From NCBI GenBank assembly GCA_012861695.1, contig JAAOOA010000129.1, positions 1-64,000 on the forward strand: 64,000 nt of DNA. Reading direction: 5' to 3'. The stretch comes from Trematomus loennbergii. Taxonomy: Eukaryota; Chordata; Actinopteri; Perciformes; Nototheniidae. A program made the position numbers and the translations under genes. Shown piece by piece: positions 39,640 through 50,100 of the stretch. Positions within the stretch are counted from its first letter, which is position 1; every line of letters begins with the position of its first letter. A model generated the notes under the pieces. It did no database searches. It was not told where the DNA came from and was given only the letters and a program-made list of their open reading frames with translations.

Positions 39640-41893
39640 ACCCGTATACTGCATCCCTCCAAATCAAATAAACCATAAACAAATACATAAAGTCGTGTTC
39701 ACTGCAGCGATCTATTTCACACACAAAACTATATGAAAACTTGGTGATATACAGTTTTCTCCTGGAGACCAAGGGAAGACAGGCTTCTCCTGTTTTTTCA
39801 GCCTTTGTTATCATTTTGATAATTAAAAATATATATTCTTGTCTGTGGTTGTTTTTTGCATTCAGGGCATACAAGAGGTGTAACATTATTTTAATACCAA
39901 AACTATATTGAAATAGATTCTAGCTTGAACAGCAACGTAGCTGTAACATTACTGGGTTATTTGGTGATAACTAAGTAAAGTCACTTCAGACGCAGACGTC
40001 ACGTAGCTTCTCAGACGAGAGGGTGGCGACGAGAGTGTCACGTTACTTCTCTCACGGCATAGTTCACGGCATGGTAGGCGACGACCGACACGATTGTCTG
40101 CTCAGTGAGTTTGCTCTTTGGCACAAATCTATGAGGTGTGATTTGTGCCAAAGAGCAGATAACTAAGCTCACTGAGCGGAGAACTGACGTGTCAATGTGC
40201 GCCAACGCCTCATCAATTTTGAATGGGTTGACGTACGATACAGGCGACGTCACGACGTTGTCAGACGTCAGATGTCACGGCGACGTATCATAGGTGCGCT
40301 CAAAGTATGCGCTCAAAGTACGCGCTCACGTGGCGGCGGCGTAGCTTTGAAAGTGCTATCTAAGATATGCGTGTTGATAACGTACGTGTACATAAGCGTG
40401 TACATAAGCGTGTGGATAAGCGCGTGAATAACGTACGTCTCGCCTCCGTTAGCATTGTATAGCATTATCCTATTATATTTTCGAATGATTCCGCTCCTAC
40501 AGTAGTTTGGAGAGTGTTACAGGTACACTTTCTCATCGGCACAGTGTTGGTATCAGAAGAGAGGGGAATAATAATTAATAATCATTAGTATGAGAATATT
40601 TGCTGGTGTTGTACTCGAGACCGGTCTCCAGACCACTTTTTAACGGTATTGGTCTCGGAATCGACTGCATTTGGTTTCGTATTGTCTCTGTATCGGACCT
40701 ATAGGACTCGAGATTTTATGTCAAGAGCGGTTAAGACCACGGCTGTGGCTGGGGATGTGATGAGGATCGGGAACCGAAATCCGGTTCCGATTTGGAACAA
40801 ATAACAATTGTCCGGTACGGGGATTAATAAGAGTTGTGTCTAGCAGCTGTCTCTCTCTCTCTCTCTGCTCGGGAACAGCTGATCGCTGCACGGCGATCAG
40901 CTGTCCCTCCGTCCCTCAAGGTGTGTGTGGTGTGGGTGTGTCTGTGTCTGTGTGTCTCATTCACTGTCCCTCAGGTTGTAGCATGTTTCGATTGCCAGTT
41001 TGTGGCTTGTATGTCTTGTGAACGCAGCGCTGGCATGATGTGATGTGGCCTGCTGACATGGCCTCTAATAAACACACAGGACTAAAATAATACGTGTTTA
41101 ATTCAGCCCAGATGCGGTGACTGCAGGCCAAATCCATTAATGCGGCATATATTGAAGGTGTTCAAAGTTGCACCGGTATGAAGCGCAGTGAGAACCACGC
41201 ACCTGTCAGACCAGACCTTTATATACAGTCTATGTGTCAGACTAGCGAATGGGCACATTTACATTTCAGGAGAATAATGAAGATGTGATTAGTTGTTCCA
41301 CTCTCCGTTTCTCACGAGACCAGCGCGCTGCTGTTTACATTAGTGTGGACTGGACCGACTGAAACTGACGGCAAGATTAATTATTGTGGAAGGATGGACC
41401 CCCATCCTGCAACAAAAGGCAGCGAAATGTGCTAAAATCACTGATGTATTCAGAACCCCCGTATGGTATAGAATGACGAAGCAGAAAGTAAGTGAGTGAA
41501 CATTATGAGCCACATTTCTTTCTATATTGTAGCCTGATGTGCACATCGACTGTCAACAAAACTGTTTCTCAGTCCAATGCTAAGTTAGTATAGGCCCTGT
41601 GTGACTGGAGACTATAAGGCTACACAAAACCCAAACATGTCCTTAATGTTACTCAAGGCAAATATATGTAATATAACCGTTAGACTGCAGCTAACTGTGG
41701 GGCAACACACACCCTCATACTGTGAACTTGAGATGGTTATGTTGTCTAAAGGGGAGACACTCATTATGGTATTAGGCCATGCAAATACAGGGTCAACTAA
41801 GTGATAAAATAAGTGTTGCATAATGTATGTTCTTGAATAATGTTATTTCATATATAGTTGTTAATGTAATGATTACATATTCTCCTTATTCAG

Positions 41894-41966
41894 TTCCACT
41901 ATCAGATGATGCTGATGGTGATGACCCTGAGGGAGAGATGCAGAGCTCAGTGGACAGAACTGGCAG
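41894..41966 (+). other. Exon-like segment in dimer unit 2
   Basis: Identical to 37487-37559, including the splice-like borders. The same caution applies: no neighbouring exons were chained to it. Confidence 0.45.
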
Positions 41967-43092
41967 GTACAGAGGAAACTGTTTCAATAGGCTATGTCTA
42001 TGAAAACACTGAACAAAGGAAATGTAATGACAACAGTATAAGCAAGCTATGTTCATGTTCTCTCAATAAGTTACTATAGTTATTGATCACAGTTTAATCC
42101 ATTTGAGGTCCACCCCCAAATAAAACATGTTCACATGGAAAGGTTCCCAAATACATATGCACACTTTTTTTAACAATATCCTATGTCCATATGTTTCTAT
42201 TTAAGTAGTAGATTCAAACTCTAGGGCTATCACTACGGGCAGCAACGTTGTAAATATTGACGATACATCCAGCAAAACGCCCCCAAACTAAACTGGTAGT
42301 GGCCTGGCTGGGTGTGTAATTCCCGGCCTGACCTATGGTCCCAGTCCGGCCCTGCTGACACATCACACACCCGTACGCTACACACATTACTGATTAACTG
42401 ATATCACAATTGAGTTACTCTTTAAATAAATATACTGTAATTGGAAAATAATCATGTGTGGTGTCCTTGTTTTGTCCGTCCTTGAGCCAGGGCTCCCTAT
42501 TGTTGTATGTAGGTTATTCTTGGTTTTATAATGAATTCAGTAATGGTGTGTGTGTAACACAAACATAATAAATCATTGGATAGTGTTTCTATATAATAGA
42601 AATAAAGTAATGTATTAAGACTCAGTGCGAGTTATTACTTTCTTTCTTTACTTGGCATTCTTCAAAGATACACAGACATTGCAGCACATCGTTTCACGTC
42701 TTTGTACTTTCTCAGCTTTAAAGTACAATGTGTTGGCGAACCTTTGTTTCCTCCTGACAGCTCACTTAAAGGTATACTCAATTCAATAGCTTTATTAGCA
42801 TGACTTCAGTTACATATAGTATTGCCAAAGCTCTGTATAGTTGCAACATCTATACAAAATATATATATATATATATAATATACTCCCCCTTGTGGCCAAA
42901 GGGGGAGTATGCTTGAGTGCAGCAAAATGTAGCACAGTGACTATTTTGTCAACTCAACATCATAAAACAAAACATATTTTAGTAAACGGGACATTATAAC
43001 CTCCACACATTAACTCTATATTTGCCTCTGCCATGGTGCTGAAATGAAATCAAATAAACAATATATAGGGGTTGCCTCTTCTCTGAACTTCT

Positions 43093-44020
43093 CATTCCAG
43101 AATTGGAGGACATTTCATGTCCCCCATATAAACAATCTTATAATCCATGCCCAAAAAGCTAAGACATGCACTTGTTGTGTTAAATATACTTGTCTTGAGA
43201 CAAGATGCATATAAAGTTGTAGAAAAAGTGGTTTCAAAATATTATTTAAAATATCAAATAGCTCTCGAACACCCCCTAAAATTGCCCTTTTCTCTTGTCC
43301 CAGCTTCTTGGTGACCAACTTGCATGTCAAATATAACATTTAAAATAGGGTTTTTATTTACTTTTTTGGTATTATTCTATTGATATATGTGTCTTGTAAT
43401 GGTAAAATAAATTTGTTAAATCATAAACACATTTTAAATAACAGTAATTTTGCACAGAAGGTGTGTCCCTCAACATGTGCGCAACCCTGTTACCGAAACC
43501 TTTTTAGCTTGGCAGAGGAAGTGAAAAAACTGTTTGTCGCATGACACAGTGGAAAGGACATCAGCAAGCCATGTGCTACTACCATGGGTAGACCAAAACT
43601 AAGTCCTCTCTTTTATTTGTAATATATTTCCAATCTTGTCACTCTTGAAGGAGTGTGGCACTCATACAAACGCAACCCTGTTACTCAAATTATGAGACTA
43701 AAACAAATTAATTTCAAATGTATCTTTCTTTAGTTAAATATCTAAGTGTGTCCATTCCTTGACAATAGCATTACATTGTGCAGCTAGCATTAATTCCTGA
43801 GGTAAAAGCTAAAATTAGCATTGATTTTCAACCCTGTTACTATAATTAGAGTAACAGGGTTAATTCTTCATTGGAAAATATACATTTGATGCCTTAGCTG
43901 GGCAATCACTTTTTTTGATGGTTTATTATCTGTTTTTCCTAAATACATAACAAAAATAATAAAATGAAAGGTTCATTTTTCAAAATGTTGGTGTCTAAAT
44001 TGTCCTCCAATTCTGGAATG
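43093..44020. mobile_element. Inner TIR block in dimer unit 2
   Basis: Second copy of the block at 38710-39639, here with a perfect 20-bp terminal repeat (ends ...ccaattctggaatg). Confidence 0.55.
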
Positions 44021-45716
44021 ACCCGTATACTGCATCCCTCCAAATCAAATAAACCATAAACAAATACATAAAGTCGTGTTCACTGCAGCGATCTATTTCA
44101 CACACAAACTATATGAAAACTTGGTGATATACAGTTTTCTCCTGGAGACCAAGGGAAGACAGGCTTCTCCTGTTTTTCAGCCTTTGTTATCATTTTGATA
44201 ATTAAAAATATATATTCTTGTCTGTGGTTGTTTTTTGCATTCAGGGCATACAAGAGGTGTAACATTATTTTAATACCAAAACTATATTGAAATAGATTCT
44301 AGCTTGAACAGCAACGTAGCTGTAACATTACTGGGTTATTTGGTGATAACTAAGTAAAGTAACTTCAGACGCAGACGTCACGTAGCTTCTCAGACGAGAG
44401 GGGTGGCGACGAGAGTGTCACGTTACTTCTCTCACGGCATAGTTCACGGCATGGTAGGCGACGACCGACACGATTGTCTGCTCAGTGAGTTCGCTCTTTG
44501 GCACAAATCACACCTCATAGAGTTCGCTCTTTGGCACAAATCACACCTCATACAAATCACACCTCATAAGGAGAGGCGAGCGATGACAGCAGCATCACAC
44601 CGTGGTGCAGCTCCCCGCACAGACTGAGGGGACTTGTTACACGGAGCCCATCACCGGGGAAGCCTGCGGCGGGAGAAGGCGGTCTGCTCGGCCTGCCCTT
44701 GGCTCTGGGGTCCCTCCTTAAAAAAAGTCTCATCATACTTAATCCTAGACAGTAGCACATGGTATATATTGTACGACTTTGTAATTTTTTTAATGTTGAT
44801 ATGTATTCGCTCATAGCCTACTGTGCCTTTCACGCAGACAATACAAGTGAATTTTGAAATGACAAATAGGTTTGTTTCAAGTTTATTTGCATTAAAAACG
44901 TGTTTTTAAACCCTTCTGTTCAAATTTGATATTTTGTTTCTTAAAAGATTAAATCTTTAAAAACATGCTGTTTGCCATTTTTAAAGTTTGATGGAAGAAA
45001 TAAAAATATAGGTCACTGACGTGGCTTTAGGCCTGCAATGCTTTCAAAAAAAATGTTGGTGTTTCAGTTTTGAGTGAATATGGATGTTAAATTCACAAAT
45101 GAGTATGAATAATCTTGAACAAGAACAGGATCTTGAGCCATGATGTTTTTAAAGTACAGAAACATTCAGAATGCATGACGATTCCTTCAAAGGTTTTGTA
45201 ATAGACCCCTAGTACTTTTAATTTATAAAGTAATAATAATACATGTGAATGATTGAGCTCATTAGTGGCCTGACTGGCCCTCCTAATTTGGTCCTTAATG
45301 ACCCCATGATGTGATTATGTATATCTTAAAACCTTTAACAACTATATTTAGATGTTCACAAATATCTACATTTATGTATAAATACATGTGTAGCAGTTAG
45401 ACAAACATAATTAATAGATTATCTCATTAATACCTATTTTATATATTAAAAAAAAGTTTACTAAACCACCGTTTGTTGACAAAATGATTCGGGTTGAAAG
45501 TTATACTGTTATGTCTCAAACGGATAGACTAGGTTATTAATTTATTTGCCTAATAGTTGCTTAAAATGCTACAATAACATTTGCAATTCGTTTTTAATCT
45601 GCCATGTACGGTAATGTCTCTCAGCCACCGTAGTGTCGTGTCAGGTGGGCGTGTCGTGTAGGGGGCGTGTCGTGTAGTGTCGTGTACTTGCCGCGGCCGC
45701 AGCTGGACCCTTCTCC

Positions 45717-46452
45717 CTGAAGTCGGACAGCTCGGAGTCGGCTTGACTCGGTTTGCAATGGCAGAAATTGCGCTGGCGTTCTTCGTTGCAGATGAAGTGG
45801 ATGCAATAGAAATCCCACATTATTATATCACTACAAATTAATGACTCGAGTGTCTGTTCATTTTAAAACAAATCAATACAAGGCGGGTTGAATCCTACAT
45901 GTAAAAGACAGAACCACTTATTACTTTCAAAACTACTTCCGTCAGTGGTCTTGACCAGTTTGTATTTATAAAGAATGCACACATGTGGATAATCGTTAAT
46001 GTCAGATATGTACTAAGTAAATACATTTGTTCCTGCTCAAGATTAGATTAAACTTTATTGTTATTGCACAGATTACAGGTACTGAGACAACAAAATGCAG
46101 TTTAGCTTCTAACCAGGAGTGCAGAAAGCAGTAAAGTGAAAAGTAATGTACACAATCAACAGAATAAAATATAGAATGAATTGAATGATGAATAAACAGT
46201 GAGGGGTATGAATACACTAGATATACACAGTAGCCTATGAGCAGTATGAACAGTATTAACAGTGTGTATGAATATGCTAAGAATCTATAAAGTATGAAAA
46301 CGGTAAGCAGTGCATGTCGTTTAAAATATATAGATATTAATTTCATGATGATAAACATTGTGGAACAATGATGAAAAATGTGCTCTCAAGGCTGCCGGCG
46401 TCTTTGTCCCGTGATATTTCAACGTCTCATGTAGTCGAGCCTCCAGAGCAAG
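45717..46452. mobile_element. TIR element 'G', copy 3, truncated at both ends
   Basis: Starts in the interior of G (cctgaagtcggacagctcgg) and stops before the right terminus (ccagagcaag). It keeps a 230-bp stretch missing from copies 1 and 2, containing ATG 45758 with MAEIALAFFVADEVDAIEIP. This may be the start of the lost coding region. It also lacks the LINE tail present in copy 1 and so shows the empty site. Confidence 0.75.
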
Positions 46453-46936
46453 AGTTGACAGGTGTTGACATTCCCCTTATTGGGCGTCAGCAGAGGCTAC
46501 AAGTGTCTTAGGTTCAAGTTAGACAACTAATGTCTGGGTTAGTGTTCATGACTTCATGTTTATGTCATCTTAATGTTTAATCTTAATGCACGCGCATTTT
46601 CCGTGCTTTCCAATAGTTTAAAATAGTTTAATTCCACTGTTAAATAACCTGTTCAATACAAACATGCCACTTGTACAAATTAAATGACATTTATGTGAAC
46701 TGATATTTGTTAGTGAGCTTGTTAGAGGATGTTCCCTGAAAGATTGAAAAATGTCAAAGAAGATGTCAGACTTGGTATATTTGTTAATAATTACATACAA
46801 TATAGAATTTGTGTGTGTGTGTGTTCCAAGTGAATCTGCGGCCCCCTGGTGGCCAGTACATAAATGATGTGGCCCCCACCACCATCCAAGTTGCCCATCC
46901 CTGCTCCATACATTATTCTCTAGTGGTCTTCTATTG
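46453..46936. other. Region downstream of the GalNAc-transferase gene
   Basis: Probably includes the gene's 3' UTR, as it follows the minus-strand stop at 46937. There is a short (GT)n at 46811-46823 and a block with hAT-terminus wording (aagttgcccatccctg) at about 46888-46904, but no matching second end. Confidence 0.4.
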
Positions 46937-47118
46937 TTAATTTAGACACTTCATGTTGTTTTTGAAGAATAGATGACGAAGCTTTGAGTTTTGATCATCC
47001 CTCCCAGGGTGCCTGAACATCCTGTAGTTCGCCTTGTGATTTATAATGCCCTGATGGCCAATGGACACATGGCCACATGTTGCCACCATTAAGGAGCCCA
47101 GGCCATCGATGAAGAACT
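46937..47118 (-). CDS. b4galnt2: b4galnt2 last exon
   Basis: 182 bp to the stop; acceptor cttttcttccag. Encodes [24 protein letters not shown], then [19 protein letters not shown]. It is separated from the previous exon by a 2.4-kb intron containing a MITE and a LINE tail. Confidence 0.9.
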
Positions 47119-50100
47119 CTGGAAGAAAAGACAGACATTTGGAAAAAGGCATACCTCTATCAAGGACAGTAAAAACTGAAAGAGTGTGGACTTCTTGCCA
47201 CTACTAACCGTCTAGACCAGGGGTATTCAATTACAATTCAACAAGGTCCGATTAGAAAATAATTCCTCAAGCAAAGGTCCATAACTTCATAATGTCTAAC
47301 TTCATCTATGAATTAGTGTGATATAAGTAGCCTGATAGCTGTATAAACATGTAATCAACAACTGACTGTCAAATCAAACAAAGAAAGTACAATTAAAAAA
47401 CATGTAGACAATATTTAACATTGAACTATACAGAAATATAACAGATATGTATAATGTTGTTCTCGGGCTGCATTTAAAAATAAAATAGAGGAAATAAATA
47501 AAATAGCTTTTGAAAAATTGTGCTTTTTAAATTAAAGTGCTTGATTTTTGAAAAATAAAATGAAGTAGCAGCAGCTTGAGTTTCCCTTTTCCTTTAACTG
47601 CTTCACATCTTGATAACTTTAGAATATATCAGTCTCAACACATTTAAAGGTAGGGTAGGTAAGTTTGAGAAACCAGCTCGAGTGCGCTAGAATTTGAAAA
47701 TACACAACCGGAGAAAATCTGCCACTTCCTTATAGAGCCCCTCCTCCAACACACACAAACGCGCACATGACCAATGAGGGCACGAGATAAGTTTGTGCAC
47801 AGATGGAAGGCTGACAGGCAGGTAGGCCATCTAGTTATTTTAGCCGGGCCCGTTAAAATGATTGGTCGTACTTTTTACAGTATTACGGCTTCCACAGATG
47901 ACATTTTTTTATGGATTTTTTGTCAAAGCACTTAAAATATTCATTGCTATCGGGATGTTAAGAGCATTCCATGGAATATAACAAAAGTGTATCTCGAGCC
48001 GGTTTCTCAAACTTACCTACCCTACCTTTAACAATTAAACAGTCTCTCTTTCTGTCCCTCTTATATCCCACCCCCCACTTTCTTCTGTTCAGTGAGATAA
48101 CTTAGATCTAGCCACAAATTAAAACCTGCTTATTTCCTGTGACCTCAGTTCAGACTTGAGTCTGGTCCAAAACGTTGTGCTTCGTCTCATAGTGGCGTTT
48201 CACATTGGACCTTTTAACCTGTTAAGCCCCAAGCCTGTTTTTCAGGTCTCAGGCTCGAAAATGACATTCCCAGAACAAATGACTATATCTTCACTTCTAA
48301 AAGGGGTAAATTAATAATCTTTTTTCTCAAAGCAATGATAAACCTTTGAGTTGGATGTAGAAAAGTCAGAATCAATATAGATGTTTTTATTTTTAAAATA
48401 AATTCAGATTGAACATAGTAAAACAAATTAAATTATTGTGTCCGTCCAAAATAAAACATTACTTATAGTGAAAACCACCCTTGAAGGATGGGATAGTAGA
48501 CTAAAAGCTTTAGGAATTCAAACTATAACATATAATAAGTACCCTGTATCAAAATTGATGCAAAACAAGTGAAATCTGACCTTTTTAGAGAGGTTTAGAA
48601 AAAATAACCCACCGCTGGGGTCATTTGGGTGTATTTGCCATATCTCTGGAACCCATTTGGTGATTTGAACCGTTAGAGCCAATAGAATCAAGGGGGAGTG
48701 CCTAAATCCATCTAAACATTACCATTGGTGAATGAGAGTGAAGCGCAGCCAGCATGCCCAAAACCGGAAGCTCTCATACACTCTCGTAGCTCTCATAGCT
48801 ATGTATGCTCTATATATGAAACCTACTCTTATTGTCATAAATATGAATCATGATGGATTATCAGTAATCATTTCAAAGGGACACAGAGACATTGGATTAA
48901 CCTTCAGAGGCGTTTTTATGTGTTTTAATGCCATTGAACACAATCTTTGATCAGAAAACAGCAAAGGTAAGACGTATTTGCCGTTTTGGCCCCGTAAAGT
49001 TAAGTTGTGTGTTGTCTTTGCTTGGAGTTTTGGTCACACAGTGATTATACGTGGATTCATCTTCTTATTATAGACACATGCATTTCCAAACATTCTGTCT
49101 ACCTACGCTGTAAAATGTATTATCTCTTACACACGGCATCTATTGCACGTCTGTCCTGGGAGAGGGATCCCTCCTCTGTTGCTCTCCCTGAGGTTTCTCC
49201 CATTATTCCCCTTAAACTGTGGGTTTTTTCTCCGGAAGTTTTTCCTTGTACGATGTGAGGGTCTAAGGACAGAGGGTGTCGTTTTCTCATACTGATATTC
49301 TGCACAAACTGTGCTGTTGTATTTGCTGTAAAGTGTCCTTACTGTAAGGTCATTATTATATGTACAGCACTTTGGCTCGACCAAAAATCGTTTTAAAAAT
49401 GTGCTATATAAATACAATTTGATTTGATTTGATTTGATACTTATACCATTGGAATCTGTGGAATCTCAGCTTTCATATGACATCTAGTTTGTGCAGATCC
49501 GACGAAGTATAAAATATTGCTACCGTAAGTTATGTGCTAAGCCGGTGTAGACCTACCTGAGTGTGCTATCCTCTTGAGCTGAGGGTCGAATCTCACCCTC
49601 TTTGCAGCATCTGTACGAGCCAGGAAGAAGTTGACCACCCCACTGACCACTGAGCATTGTGGGTAACCAGGAAGAGAGTGGAACCTGCTTTTAAACGTCC
49701 TGTTCAAGCAGCCACCTTCCATTTCGTCTCCTTCCTCATAGCGGAGAGAGAAGTCAAACTGGCTTTGTTTTACTTTCCCACCAAGCTGATAGGAACAGAG
49801 AGACAAGAGAACTGATTATAAAATGAAACCCCACAATTAACGAGGAACAATGTTAGAAACCTTGGGGAGAGCTACAGAAAGTAGTGCAATAGATGTTGTG
49901 TGTGTACAGATAAATGATTATGTGACTATATATAAAAAGCAGGATCCAGGAGGATGTCAAAAAGCTTCCAGATGCCCTGAAGGTCTCCTATTATGCTATT
50001 TTTAGGCATATATTATTGGCAAACGTCCGGAGAAAACCCATTTTAGCAGCTTGAATTCACAATGTTGTTCTTAAAGTTATGCCCTCCCCCTCTTCATGAC

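Larger units (their letters stand above)
35749..40129. repeat. Dimer unit 1 (4,381 bp)
   Basis: Nearly identical along its whole length to unit 2, with scattered substitutions and small indels. The right terminus is cut back to ggcacaaatc, and unit 2 starts immediately with tatgaggtgtg. It contains a CpG-rich left end (35820-36040), a (CT)n run at 36447, an exon-like segment (37487-37559) and an inner TIR block (38710-39639). Confidence 0.9.
40130..44519. repeat. Dimer unit 2 (4,390 bp)
   Basis: Second direct copy with a complete right terminus (ggcacaaatcacacctcata, 44500-44519). Differences from unit 1 include an extra tacataagcgtg at about 40396 and a shorter microsatellite context near 42860-42905. 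Confidence 0.9.
35749..44568. mobile_element. Head-to-tail dimer of a 4.4-kb TIR element
   Basis: It begins tatgaggtgtgatttgtgcc and ends ggcacaaatcacacctcata-type sequence. It is flanked by AGGAG on both sides (35744-35748 and 44569-44573), and H copy 1 shows the empty site near 5803-5807. Inside are two direct units, 35749-40129 and 40130-44519. The right edge carries two further partial terminal repeats (44520-44552 and 44553-44568). No transposase is recognised. A 5-bp duplication with these ends does not match a superfamily I can name. Confidence 0.85.
35594..45716. mobile_element. Long-TIR element 'H', copy 2, split by a dimeric insertion
   Basis: Left part 35594-35748 matches 5642-5805 of copy 1. 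Right part 44569-45716 matches 5806-6943. The gap is filled by 35749-44568. The left end abuts the right end of element G copy 2 with no spacer. The right end joins the interior of a third G copy, so the ends do not carry a shared TSD; recombination has probably altered the surroundings. Confidence 0.8.
47119..49556. other. Last intron of b4galnt2
   Basis: Holds a hAT-like terminus (caggggtattcaattacaat at 47218, partner not found), a piggyBac-type MITE (47648-48027), unassigned A/T-rich sequence (48100-49090) and a LINE/SINE tail (49116-49438). Confidence 0.5.

Noticed and set aside
49537..49806. Single-exon reading of this minus-strand frame
   Set aside because: Only 49557-49785 is coding; the flanks are intronic, as shown by the ttcctatcag acceptor and gtaggt donor and the match to neighbouring exons.
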